Below, piece after piece: positions 27,866 to 36,235 of a DNA stretch of 64,000 nt. A model generated the notes under the pieces. It saw only the letters and a program-made list of their open reading frames with translations. It searched no databases and was not told the origin of the DNA. How positions within the stretch are numbered: the stretch's first letter is position 1; each line of letters begins with the position of its first letter. The stretch covers positions 107,924-171,923 of the forward strand of contig JAJPHN010000016.1 in assembly GCA_021325235.1 (NCBI GenBank). The letters are read 5' to 3'. Both the position numbers and the translations under genes were made by a program. This DNA comes from Terriglobia bacterium (lineage in GTDB: Bacteria; Acidobacteriota; Terriglobia; Bryobacterales; Bryobacteraceae).

Positions 27866-28024
27866 ATGAGCGAACAAAATAAGAACGCCCAAAACACGCA
27901 GCCTGACAAGGACGAAGCCGCGCGGGAGCATCCGCGGCCATCACAGGCGGAGGGCGATCGCGAGACGATTGAAGAAGATCTGCGCGAGAAAGGCAATTCG
28001 GGACAGCAGCAGCCGAAGCGCTGA
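27866..28024 (+). CDS. Small hydrophilic protein
   Basis: A 52-residue ORF (MSEQNKNAQNTQPDKDEAAR, then EHPRPSQAEGDRETIEEDLR) composed almost wholly of charged and polar residues, ending QQQPKR. It is probably disordered. No strong ribosome site is seen; it may be translated with galM, 32 bases upstream. No family recognised. Confidence 0.45.
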   Translation: MSEQNKNAQNTQPDKDEAAREHPRPSQAEGDRETIEEDLREKGNSGQQQPKR

Positions 28025-28048
28025 AACGTTTGCGAGGATGCGCCGAAG

Positions 28049-28609
28049 CTAGGCGGTGCGCGCGAGCCTGAGATCGCTCAGAAAACGCTGCAGCGCGCGG
28101 CTCGAGATGGCAAAGGCGAGGCCGCCGGCGGCGATCATGGTGTTCAGTCCGACGACGCGGCCCTGGAAATCGGCGAGCGGTCCGCCGGAATTGCCGGGTG
28201 CGAGCTGAAGGTCGGCGCAGATCCAGTCGTGGCCGGCGAGGCGGTGGACAATGCCGGTGGAGATTGCGCCGGTGAAGCCGAAGGGATTGCCGATGGCCAG
28301 CACGGGCGCGCCGGGGCGGAGGAGATCGGAGTCGCCGAGCATGGCGGGAGAGCCACGCAGGGCGGGAGCTTCGAGGAGCGCGAGATCGCGCCGGGCGCTG
28401 GTCATCACCAGCGAGGCATGAACGCGGCGGCCTTCCCAATCTTCGATCTCGACACGGCGGCCGCGGAGGACGTGGGCGTTGGTGAGAACCCGGTGGGGCG
28501 CGAGGATGATGCCGGATCCGCTGCCCTGCGCGGTGGCGGTGCCGCTGCGAACGTGCACGGTTGAGCGGCGGAGCGCTTCTGCGATTCGCCCGGGAACAGG
28601 AAGCGGCAT
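28049..28609 (-). CDS. Trypsin-like (S1C/DegP-type) serine protease, catalytic domain only
   Basis: The 186-residue protein has a complete triad: His46 in VLTNAHVLRGR, Asp75 in RRDLALLEAP, Ser141 in LAPGNSGGPLADF. There is no signal peptide, membrane anchor or PDZ domain, so it is a minimal DegP-like protease, probably cytoplasmic. The open frame extends upstream past the tRNA gene, but the ATG at 28609 starts just before the domain. It diverges from the SnoaL-like gene. Confidence 0.85.
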   Translation of the reverse strand: MPLPVPGRIAEALRRSTVHVRSGTATAQGSGSGIILAPHRVLTNAHVLRGRRVEIEDWEGRRVHASLVMTSARRDLALLEAPALRGSPAMLGDSDLLRPGAPVLAIGNPFGFTGAISTGIVHRLAGHDWICADLQLAPGNSGGPLADFQGRVVGLNTMIAAGGLAFAISSRALQRFLSDLRLARTA

Positions 28610-28687
28610 AGTTTTAGTTTTGTCAAATCTGCGGTGCGGTGCATCCGCCGTTCGGGCAGGACTATACTGGGCGGGCCGGAGGAATTT

Positions 28688-29071
28688 ATGGCGGTTTCCC
28701 AGGATGTGCTGCGCGCGATGCGCGAGACCAACGAAACGTTTGTGACGCGGGCTGTCGAGCAGCGTCAGTTTGACGCACTCGATCAGGTTTATACGGCAGA
28801 GGCGCGGGTTTTGCCGCCGGGGGCCGCGATGAGGACAGGGCGCGAGCAGGCGAAGGCGTTCTGGCGGGAGGCGGTGGCGGGGCTGAATGTGAAGAGCGCG
28901 CGGCTCAAAACGATCGAAGCCGAAGCGTGCGGCGACAACGTTGTGGAGATTGGAAGCGCGGATCTGTCGCTCGCAAACGGAAGCACGGTAACGGTGAAAT
29001 ATGTCGTGGTCTGGAAGCAGGAGGAGGGTGTCTGGAAGTGGGCGGTGGATATCTGGAACGCGAATTCGTGA
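28688..29071 (+). CDS. SnoaL-like/DUF4440 (NTF2-fold) protein
   Basis: The 127-residue protein (MAVSQDVLRAMRETNETFVT) has the cone-shaped NTF2-like pattern: two N-terminal helices, AEARVLPPGAAMRTGREQAK, then strands ending VVVWKQEEGVWKWAVDIWNA. Such proteins bind small ligands or act as isomerases; none can be assigned. A ggagg ribosome site a few bases before 28688 sets the start. Confidence 0.8.
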   Translation: MAVSQDVLRAMRETNETFVTRAVEQRQFDALDQVYTAEARVLPPGAAMRTGREQAKAFWREAVAGLNVKSARLKTIEAEACGDNVVEIGSADLSLANGSTVTVKYVVVWKQEEGVWKWAVDIWNANS

Positions 29072-29112
29072 GCGGGGTAAGTTGGCTGGCTTTGTTAGAA
29101 TCGGGTAGTTGA

Positions 29113-29188
29113 GCCACCCTAGCTCAGTTGGTAGAGCGGCTGATTCGTAATCAGCAGGTCGCCGGTTCGATCCCGGCGGGTGGCTCCA
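29113..29188 (+). tRNA. tRNA-Thr (CGT anticodon)
   Basis: The 76-base gene folds as a full cloverleaf. Acceptor GCCACCC pairs with GGGTGGC; the D-arm is AGCTCAGTTGGTAGAGC; the anticodon loop is TTCGTAA with anticodon CGT (reads ACG); the T-arm is GCCGGTTCGATCCCGGC; CCA is encoded. Confidence 0.97.
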
Positions 29189-29190
29189 GC

Positions 29191-30789
29191 TCAGCGCGCG
29201 GCCCGCTCCTGAGGCAAAACATAAAGGCGTAGCTGCTGAAAGCAGAAGCGGCATGACTCGAAGCGGCGAGACGATTCCAGACGGAAATCTTGTTCGAGGG
29301 GCGACACGATGCCCTTCGATAAGCGCGGATCCGAATTGAAGAGCAGGAAGACGCGGGCGTGCGCAGCGGAGGCTTCGGCAACCAGCCGTTCGGCTTCCGA
29401 TTGAAGTGCCGGGTCGGCCGAGTAGCGGCGCCTGGGATCCTGCCAGCCGAGGTGCTGGTGGAACTCAGCGGGCCAGCTGAAGCGCTTCAGGCGATTGGCG
29501 CAGCCGAAGCGCTCGAGATAAAAATCCACGGCAGCCTCGCTGAGTCCGGTGTAAACAACGAAGTCTCCGGGTCGAGCGGAGGAGCAGATGGCGCGGGCGG
29601 CATCGGCATCGCCCAGGGGCGCCGGATCGAGGGTCGCCAGATACTTGCTGCGCTCGGAGGCGTGGACGGTGCGGGCGAAGTAGAAGGAGCAGGTCGCGGC
29701 CAGGATCAGCAGACACAGCGTGCGCGTCTCGGACGAAAGATGCAACAGCAACGAAGCGAGTAAGAGTGCCAGGAACGGAAGCGCGATGATGTCGTAGCGA
29801 CCGGGCCAGAAGATCGGCCGTTTGAAAGAAACCAGAAACGGCACGCCGAGCGAGACGGCGTAGAGGAAAGCCGGGAAGACCCAATTCCTCCGGCTCGGCG
29901 GGAGGACAGCGGAGCCGGAGCGCGAACGGCTGATCAGACCCCAGCCGATGACGAGGACGAGGGCAAGCAGTGCAGCCATCATCGACTTGTCGAGCCGCGC
30001 CATGCCGCTCACGGCGTAGAGCAGAGTCGCCAGCGTGGGACGCGGTGTCCAGGCGGTGGAGGCGAGGCGCGCCTGATGCAGGAAGAACGGCAGATCGAGG
30101 AGCGCGAAGGGGAGTGCGGTGAAAGCGAAGAGCAGAAGCAGGTCGCGTATCGTCCAGGAGCGCCAATGGATCAGCACCCAGCAGGCATAGGCAAAGAGCA
30201 CGAAGCCGAACCAGTAGTGAGTATTGAGGCCGATGAGGGCGACGAGGCCGAAGAGCGCGAGCCACTTCACGGTGCGGCGTTTCGGGTCCTGTAGGAGCAG
30301 GAACAGGATGGCCGAGAGAGCGACGACGAAGGCGAGCATGGAGTACATGCGCACGTTTTGCGCCTGGCGTCCGGCGACCGGAGAGATGGCATAGAGGAAC
30401 GCCGCGAGCCAGCCACCTTCTTTGCCCAACAGCATGCGCCCGAGCAGGCCGACAGCGGCAATCGCGGCGAGATAAAAGAAGATCGAGGGAATGCGCAGGG
30501 CGATTTCGGATGTTCCGGCGATGTGCATCCAAGCGGAAAGGAGCCAGTAGAACAGCGGGGGGCTGACGTCGATGGAAAGTGCGTGCACGACTTGTTCGGG
30601 CGTGCCCTGCGCGATGTGGACGGTGTTTGCTTCATCGAGCCACAGCGATCTCTGGATGCCGTAGGTTGCGTAGAGGCAGATGACGAGAAAGGCCGCGACG
30701 AGAGCGGCGAGAGCTAACGCTTTTGAAATGCGGCTGTCGCGCGGCGACACGCCGGGAAGCACGGAAGTGAACTGCGAATGAGCTGACAC
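29191..30789 (-). CDS. GT39-type membrane glycosyltransferase
   Basis: The 532-residue protein has about ten membrane helices. An early acidic motif, RSLWLDEANTVHIA, lies in the first periplasmic loop, where PMT/ArnT-type GT-C enzymes hold their catalytic Asp-Glu. It probably moves a sugar from a polyprenyl-phosphate donor to an envelope acceptor. The C-terminal periplasmic domain is about 130 residues. The stop is 3 bases from the convergent tRNA-Thr. It heads a glycan-related neighbourhood with the genes at 31.0-35.3 kb. Confidence 0.8.
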   Translation of the reverse strand: MSAHSQFTSVLPGVSPRDSRISKALALAALVAAFLVICLYATYGIQRSLWLDEANTVHIAQGTPEQVVHALSIDVSPPLFYWLLSAWMHIAGTSEIALRIPSIFFYLAAIAAVGLLGRMLLGKEGGWLAAFLYAISPVAGRQAQNVRMYSMLAFVVALSAILFLLLQDPKRRTVKWLALFGLVALIGLNTHYWFGFVLFAYACWVLIHWRSWTIRDLLLLFAFTALPFALLDLPFFLHQARLASTAWTPRPTLATLLYAVSGMARLDKSMMAALLALVLVIGWGLISRSRSGSAVLPPSRRNWVFPAFLYAVSLGVPFLVSFKRPIFWPGRYDIIALPFLALLLASLLLHLSSETRTLCLLILAATCSFYFARTVHASERSKYLATLDPAPLGDADAARAICSSARPGDFVVYTGLSEAAVDFYLERFGCANRLKRFSWPAEFHQHLGWQDPRRRYSADPALQSEAERLVAEASAAHARVFLLFNSDPRLSKGIVSPLEQDFRLESSRRFESCRFCFQQLRLYVLPQERAAR

Positions 30790-30938
30790 GTGAGTTTACG
30801 AGTGCTCTCCGGCTCCACGGGGATCAGCGGGCACAACTCGCCATTATAGAGAATCAGGCGAGCTATTGAAGTGGGCGGGCGAATCGGCTCAAGACGTAAC
30901 GTAAGCGTGCCAATCCGCAAAGGCGGGTAAGAACGCGA

Positions 30939-31769
30939 GTGCAGGGAGGCTCGCGGCGCGTGCTAGAAAGAAGAGCGGGACTGCTCGGTCGAATGGTTGA
31001 AGCGATACGAAAATTGCTGGCGCATCCGGAAACGAAAGACCTGAGCATCGACGACCCTCGGACGACCGAACGGCGGCGGAAGATCATTCAGCAGAACCGG
31101 TTTCTGTGGAGGATTTACGACGAGTGGTACCGCGCGATCGCGGCGTGCATTCCGGAAGGCCCGGGGCGCGTTTTCGAACTGGGATCGGGAGCCGGATTCT
31201 TGAAGGAGTACGTTCCGGATCTGATTCCGACGGAAATTTTCTCCTGTCCCGATATTCAGGTTGTGCTTGACGCGCGCGAGCTGCCGTTTGAGAAAGCAAG
31301 TCTGCGGGCCATTGCGATGGTCGACGTGCTGCATCACATCCCGGATAATCGCGCGTTTCTGGGCGAGGCGCGGCGATGCCTGAGAAGCGGCGGCAGTATC
31401 GCGATGATCGAGCCGTGGGTCTCGACGTCTTCGCGGCTGATCTATACGCGTCTGCATCATGAGCCATTCGACTGGAAGACGAAGGATTGGACGTTCCCCG
31501 ATTCCGGCCCGCTTTCGGGCGCAAACGGAGCGCTGCCGTGGATCATTTTCGAACGCGACCGGGAGCAGTTTCTGGCCGATTTTCCGGAATTCGAGATTCA
31601 GACAATACGGCCATTCATGCCGTTCCGTTATCTCGTATCGGGAGGCGTATCGATGCGGCAGCTCATGCCGGATGTAACGTTTCCTTTATGGTGCAGGATG
31701 GAGTCCTTTTTCTGCACGTGGCCGCAGCACTGGTCGATGTTTGCGCTGATTCATCTCAGGCGGCGCTAA
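30939..31769 (+). CDS. Class I SAM-dependent methyltransferase
   Basis: The methyltransferase core shows RVFELGSGAGFLKEYVPDL (motif I), the acidic strand QVVLDARELPFEKASLRA and IAMVDVLHHIPDNRAFLG. The C-terminal half is longer than a minimal domain and may bind a lipid or glycan acceptor. Start choice is open: GTG 30939, GTG 30960 (preceded by agggagg at a wide spacing) or ATG 30993. It lies in the glycosyltransferase block, so it may modify a surface glycan or its lipid carrier. Confidence 0.75.
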   Translation: MQGGSRRVLERRAGLLGRMVEAIRKLLAHPETKDLSIDDPRTTERRRKIIQQNRFLWRIYDEWYRAIAACIPEGPGRVFELGSGAGFLKEYVPDLIPTEIFSCPDIQVVLDARELPFEKASLRAIAMVDVLHHIPDNRAFLGEARRCLRSGGSIAMIEPWVSTSSRLIYTRLHHEPFDWKTKDWTFPDSGPLSGANGALPWIIFERDREQFLADFPEFEIQTIRPFMPFRYLVSGGVSMRQLMPDVTFPLWCRMESFFCTWPQHWSMFALIHLRRR

Positions 31770-31827
31770 GGATCGATGCAGGCTCGGGCCTGCTTAGCAG
31801 AACGCGAATGGGACGACGAAAAACCGC

Positions 31828-33714
31828 ATGCAGGTAGTGGAAGAACAGCGACCGCCTTTGAGGACTGGCCTGGCGGCTCCGAGCTGGGAGCGGAGCGACA
31901 CGCTGCTGGTGGCCGGGTTGTGGGCGGTTGCTATTTTTCTCAGTGCGCTCACGTGGGCGCAGTGGGGAAACGTCACGATCGATATCGGACGCGAGATGTA
32001 CGTGCCGGCGGAACTGAATCGTGGACGTACGCTGTACCGCGATGTGATCTACCAATACGGCCCTTTGATTCCGTACTGGAATGCGCTGCTGTACCGGATG
32101 TTTGGGACGCAACTGAACGTGCTGTACTCGACGGGTATTGCGGTGGTGCTGGCGATTGTGACGTTGCTGTTTCAAATTGGCCGCCAGTTCATGCCGCGCG
32201 TGTATGCGTTTGTCGCCTGCGCGGCCTTCCTGCTCGAAGCGTTCGAGCGCAGGCTCGTTTTCAGCTATCCGATGCCGTACAGTTTTCCGGCGATTTACAG
32301 TTCACTGGCGATGGTTCTGCTGGCATATCTGGGGATTCGAGCAATCCAATCGAAATCGCGAACCACGGTGTTCTGGGCAGCGGTTACGAGCGCGGCGGCC
32401 TTGCTTACTAAGCAGGAATTCGGCGTCTTCTCGCTTCTGTTCCTGATCGCTATTTTGCTGGCGCGCTACTGGCAGCATCATTCGGGGCGGGCGCTGGTTC
32501 AGGAGGCGCTGCTGTGTGTGCCGCCGCTGCTGGTGGCGGGCGCGGTTTATCTCTGGTTTTGTTCGCTGGGCGGATTGCGGCTGCTACTCGAAGAGAATTT
32601 CATGAGTGCGCCGCAGCACTATTTCACCAAGCATTACGGGGCGGTGTGGGCGGAAGTCACCGGGATGAAGATCACGCCGTGGCGCATTGCGTTGATGTTG
32701 CGGAACGGTTTGAAGACCGTGGTGTTCTGGGGCATCTGGATTTTCGCGATGCGCTGGATCTTGAAGCAGGTTGCGCCGCACTCTTCAAAGCTGCGGGAGA
32801 TTCTGTTCTGGACGGTCGCGGGCGGGTCGGCGATTGCAATGGCGGTGATCGCGACGGAACCGCTCAAGCCGGGCTACGCGTTTCCGCTCTCGATGTACGC
32901 GTTTGTGTCGGTGCTGTTCTTGCTGGTGTTGCGGCGGCTCTGGCTGAACCGGGCAGATACGGCACTGCTGGCGCGCGCATATCTGATTTTTGTGGCGCTG
33001 GTGGTGGCGTTTCGGGTTTGCACAGCGGTTCAGTTTTACGGGTATTCGATTTATTACAACCCTCTGCTGTATCTCTGCGGAGTGATGTTACTGGCGGCGG
33101 TCATCGACGCCGTGATGGCCGGGCGTGCGGGGTTTGAGCAAAGGGCGATGCGGTGGGCGACGGTGACGGTAGTGTCTGCCGGGCTGCTGGGCGCGGCGAT
33201 TCCGAACTATTGGCAGCCGATTGCGAAGAGCGACATGCTGGTGACGCCGCGAGGCAAGATCGCGGTGTATACGCCGGAGAAGGCGCGCGCGTATCAGAAG
33301 CTGCTGGCGTTTTTCGAATGGGCAAAAGCAAACGGACGAAGCGCGATGGTGCTGCCGGAAGATACATCGTTGTATTTCCTGGCGGATGTTCCCGCGCCGA
33401 GCCGTTTCTATGAAGAAACGCCGGGAGTGATCGCACCGGGCGCGATGACAGCGGAGTACCTGCGCGATCTGGCCAAGGCGAATCGCGATTACATTGTGGT
33501 GACAAACCGTCCGACTGCGGAATATGGCGTGCCCTATTTCGGTATTGATTACGATCAGCCGGTGCTGCAGTGGATCGAAGCGCATTACGAGGTGGTGGGC
33601 GAGATCGGAAAGTTTGGACACCATCGCTTCGAAAATCCATGGGGTGCGCTGGTGTATCGGCGGCGCGGGCTGGCACCGCTGGATGCGCCCTCGCCAATTG
33701 GCGGAAGACTTTGA
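31828..33714 (+). CDS. Multi-TM glycosyltransferase (GT39/GT-C type)
   Basis: The 628-residue protein begins with a helix (LLVAGLWAVAIFLSALTWAQ). Its first periplasmic loop contains IDIGREMYVPAELNRGRTLY, resembling the D-x-E-containing GT-C catalytic loop, then YRDVIYQYGPLIPYWNALLY. About ten more helices follow, then a soluble C-terminal domain. A lipid-linked sugar donor and a periplasmic acceptor are inferred. It precedes the methyltransferase-GT2 fusion on the same strand. Confidence 0.7.
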   Translation: MQVVEEQRPPLRTGLAAPSWERSDTLLVAGLWAVAIFLSALTWAQWGNVTIDIGREMYVPAELNRGRTLYRDVIYQYGPLIPYWNALLYRMFGTQLNVLYSTGIAVVLAIVTLLFQIGRQFMPRVYAFVACAAFLLEAFERRLVFSYPMPYSFPAIYSSLAMVLLAYLGIRAIQSKSRTTVFWAAVTSAAALLTKQEFGVFSLLFLIAILLARYWQHHSGRALVQEALLCVPPLLVAGAVYLWFCSLGGLRLLLEENFMSAPQHYFTKHYGAVWAEVTGMKITPWRIALMLRNGLKTVVFWGIWIFAMRWILKQVAPHSSKLREILFWTVAGGSAIAMAVIATEPLKPGYAFPLSMYAFVSVLFLLVLRRLWLNRADTALLARAYLIFVALVVAFRVCTAVQFYGYSIYYNPLLYLCGVMLLAAVIDAVMAGRAGFEQRAMRWATVTVVSAGLLGAAIPNYWQPIAKSDMLVTPRGKIAVYTPEKARAYQKLLAFFEWAKANGRSAMVLPEDTSLYFLADVPAPSRFYEETPGVIAPGAMTAEYLRDLAKANRDYIVVTNRPTAEYGVPYFGIDYDQPVLQWIEAHYEVVGEIGKFGHHRFENPWGALVYRRRGLAPLDAPSPIGGRL

Positions 33715-33784
33715 ACCCTATGCCAAGGCGATCGGGCGCAGACTGTGCAAAGTGCGCGCAAGCGGCTAGAGTAGAGCGAGGCCT

Positions 33785-35260
33785 ATGAATGCACAAGGAG
33801 TGATGCTGAGCAAGAAGAGCGCGCCGGAAGCGTGGGGCACAGAGGCTCTCAAACAAAGCCGGAGACTGCGGCGCGAACACCAGGACAAGCTGGCCGCCAA
33901 CCGCGATCGCTGGATCGAATCGAACCGCTACTACTACGACCGGCTGAAGCGTATGCTGCGCTACATCGTCGAGCCCGGCAAGCGAGTGCTCGAGATACGC
34001 TGCCAGACGGGGCATCTGCTGGGGAGCGTGGATGCGGCGTACGGGGTAGGCGTCGATATCAGCGACGAACTGATTGGGATTGCCCAGCGCAATCATCCGC
34101 ACCTGCGTTTTGTTCGCAGCGAGCCGGAAGAGCTGGAACTCGGCGAAACCTTTGACTACATCATTCTGAGCCACATTTTCGACACGGTCGATATTCAGAA
34201 AACATTTGAGAGTGTGCGGCGGCACTCGACGACGGACACGCGGCTGATTGTGATCAACTACAACCCGCTGTGGCAGCCGATTCTGGAACTGGCCAGCAAG
34301 ACGGGGCTGCGAGCGCCGTTTGTGGAGCCGAACTGGATCGACGAATACGATCTGCGCACGTTTCTGGAGCTGGCCGGGTTTCGCGCGCTGCGAACGCACC
34401 GGCTGCTGCTGATGCCGAAGAACTTGTGGCCGGTGTCGACGGTTTGTAACGATCTGGTGGGGCGGCTTCCGGGATTTCGGAAGCTCTGCATGATGCAGGT
34501 GCTGGTAGCGCGTCCGCAGCCCGAGCCGAGGCGCGCCGAAGCGACATCGGTTTCCGTGGTTGTGCCGTGCCGGAACGAAGGCGGGAATATACAGCCGGCG
34601 GTGGAGCGCATTCCGGAGATGGGCCGCGGCACGGAGATCATTTTCTGCGACGACAAATCGACCGATAACACGGCGGCTGAGGTTCGCCGCATGCAGGCGC
34701 TCTATCCGGAGCGGCGGATTCTGCTGCTCGACGGGCCGGGTATTTGCAAAGCAGAGAATGTCTGGACCGGTTTTCGCGCGGCGACAGGCGATGTGCTGAT
34801 GATTCTGGATGCCGATTTGACGGTCATGCCGGAAGAGCTGCCGGTATTCTTCAACGCGCTGGTGGAGAACCGAGGAGAATTCATCAACGGGAACCGGCTG
34901 GTATATCCGATTCCGAAGGCGGCGATGAAATTCGCCAACCGGGTGGGTAATAAAGTTTTCGGCATGGTGTTTTCGTTTCTGCTCGATCAGCGAATCAAAG
35001 ACACGCTGTGCGGAACAAAGGTAATCTGGCGCAGAGACTGGCCGCGCATTGAAAAGAACGCCGGGAAGTGGGGCATTCGCGATCTCTGGGGCGATTACGA
35101 TCTTCTGTTTGGCGCTTCGAAGCTGCATCTGGAGATTCTGGATGTTCCGGTGCATTATCAGGAGCGCGTGTACGGCGTGACGAAAATGACGAAAGTCTTT
35201 TGGAACGGCGTACGGATGGCGCGAATCTGCTGGGGCGCATGGAGACGGCTGCGCGGCTGA
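33785..35260 (+). CDS. Methyltransferase-glycosyltransferase 2 fusion protein
   Basis: The 491-residue protein joins two enzymes. Residues about 40-240 are a class I methyltransferase (RVLEIRCQTGHLLGSVDAAY in the motif I position, altered from GxGxG; FDYIILSHIFDTV). Residues about 256-470 are a GT-A family 2 transferase: VSVVVPCRNEGGNIQPAVER, IIFCDDKSTDN, LMILDADLTVMPEELPVFF with the DxD motif, then GTKVIWRRDW and RDLWGDYDLLFGA. The GT2 part resembles dolichol-phosphate/polyprenyl-phosphate sugar synthases. It could supply the sugar donor for the GT39-type enzymes upstream. Confidence 0.82.
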   Translation: MNAQGVMLSKKSAPEAWGTEALKQSRRLRREHQDKLAANRDRWIESNRYYYDRLKRMLRYIVEPGKRVLEIRCQTGHLLGSVDAAYGVGVDISDELIGIAQRNHPHLRFVRSEPEELELGETFDYIILSHIFDTVDIQKTFESVRRHSTTDTRLIVINYNPLWQPILELASKTGLRAPFVEPNWIDEYDLRTFLELAGFRALRTHRLLLMPKNLWPVSTVCNDLVGRLPGFRKLCMMQVLVARPQPEPRRAEATSVSVVVPCRNEGGNIQPAVERIPEMGRGTEIIFCDDKSTDNTAAEVRRMQALYPERRILLLDGPGICKAENVWTGFRAATGDVLMILDADLTVMPEELPVFFNALVENRGEFINGNRLVYPIPKAAMKFANRVGNKVFGMVFSFLLDQRIKDTLCGTKVIWRRDWPRIEKNAGKWGIRDLWGDYDLLFGASKLHLEILDVPVHYQERVYGVTKMTKVFWNGVRMARICWGAWRRLRG

Positions 35261-35294
35261 TGGCGCGGTGCTCGCGCACCGGCTGTCTTTCGGA

Positions 35295-36056
35295 TCAAAG
35301 ATTCGACTGGAGGGCCTGCGCGAGGAGCCTGGTGTCGAAGCCGAAGGGTCCCGGTTCCGATTTGAAGCGAATGCGTCCGTCGCGACCGATCAGATAGAGG
35401 CGGTCGGGCCAGCCGGTGTACTCGGCTTCCACGCGATTCTCAATGGAATCGAGCAGCGCGGGAATCGTGATGTGGAGCTTTCGCACGCACGAGGACGCGA
35501 CACTGGCGCGCTCTTCATCGGTTCGCGGATTTCGAAAGAGCACGTGCTCTTTGATATTGCTTTGCATCTGCCAGATATCGGACGGATGCGCCTCGGCGAT
35601 ATAGACGATGTAGAAAGCGGCGCGATCCTTGTACTGCTGGTAGAGCTTGTTGAGCGCGGGAACCTCCCGGCGAAATGGCGGTCAGGTGTAACTGCCGAAG
35701 ATGAGGACCACTGGCTTCGTTCCGCGAAGGGAAGAGAGTGTCGCGGAGCCGGAACGATCGAGGAGCGGAAGCGTGAAATCCGGCGCTGCATCGCCGACGT
35801 TCCATTTGCCGGCACGCGCGCTCTTCCACATCGTTTCGAAGGGGAACAGCAGGAAGGGAGCGGGTCCGACGTGCATCATCAGCCGCGAGAAGGTCTCGGG
35901 CGGCTGATGCATGGCGTAATCGAAACCGGCCAGCATCGCGGTGTAGAGCGCGAGGAGAGGGACGGCGGTCAGAAGAAGCCTGCGCTTCCACTTGCCCGGC
36001 TGCGCGTGACGAGCGCCGCTTTTTTCGGGCGGGCTGCAAACGGGCGGCGTACTCAT
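35295..36056 (-). CDS. Deiodinase-like thioredoxin-fold selenoprotein (in-frame TGA = Sec)
   Basis: One uninterrupted frame of 253 codons if TGA at 35682-35684 (codon 125) is read as selenocysteine. N-terminal signal anchor (LLLTAVPLLALYTAMLAGFD), then NVGDAAPDFTLPLLDRSG and KPVVLIFGSYT-(TGA)-PPFRREVPALNKLY. Iodothyronine deiodinases and their bacterial relatives have Sec or Cys at just this point, within GSxTxPPF. Family-like sequence continues after the TGA without a frame change (AAFYIVYIAEAHPSDIWQMQ, then GRIRFKSEPGPFGFD), so the codon is not a true end. A hairpin suited to Sec insertion follows the TGA. The start is ATG 36056; GTG 36125 is possible. A membrane-anchored redox role is likely; halogen removal is unproven. 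Confidence 0.85.
35654..35671 (-). promoter_or_regulatory. Bacterial-SECIS-like hairpin downstream of in-frame TGA
   Basis: Read on the minus strand, CGGGA-GGT-TCCCG forms a perfect 5-bp stem closing a GGU loop. Two further pairs (GC/GC) are possible below a single bulged C. The loop starts 17 bases after the TGA; in E. coli fdhF the GGU of the SECIS loop lies 18 bases after its TGA. Published bacterial SECIS rules, from memory, ask for a short stem, a G early in the loop and 16-37 bases of spacing, all met here. Confidence 0.75.
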
Positions 36057-36235
36057 TGCGGCAGTATAGAGGATTTGGCGGACGATCGACATCGGCCTAA
36101 AGTCTGAGATCGAATCTATTCCCACCTTGATTCGGCGATTTCAGGCTGTTCGAGTATCCGGAAATCAGTACCAAACTCCACCTTGGGTTTGATGCGAGCG
36201 ATAAGCCATTCCATTTAGAATCGTCCGCATTGCAG

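Noticed and set aside
28610..29254. N-terminal extension of the serine protease frame
   Set aside because: It runs antisense through the SnoaL-like gene and the tRNA-Thr; the ATG at 28609 starts the domain.
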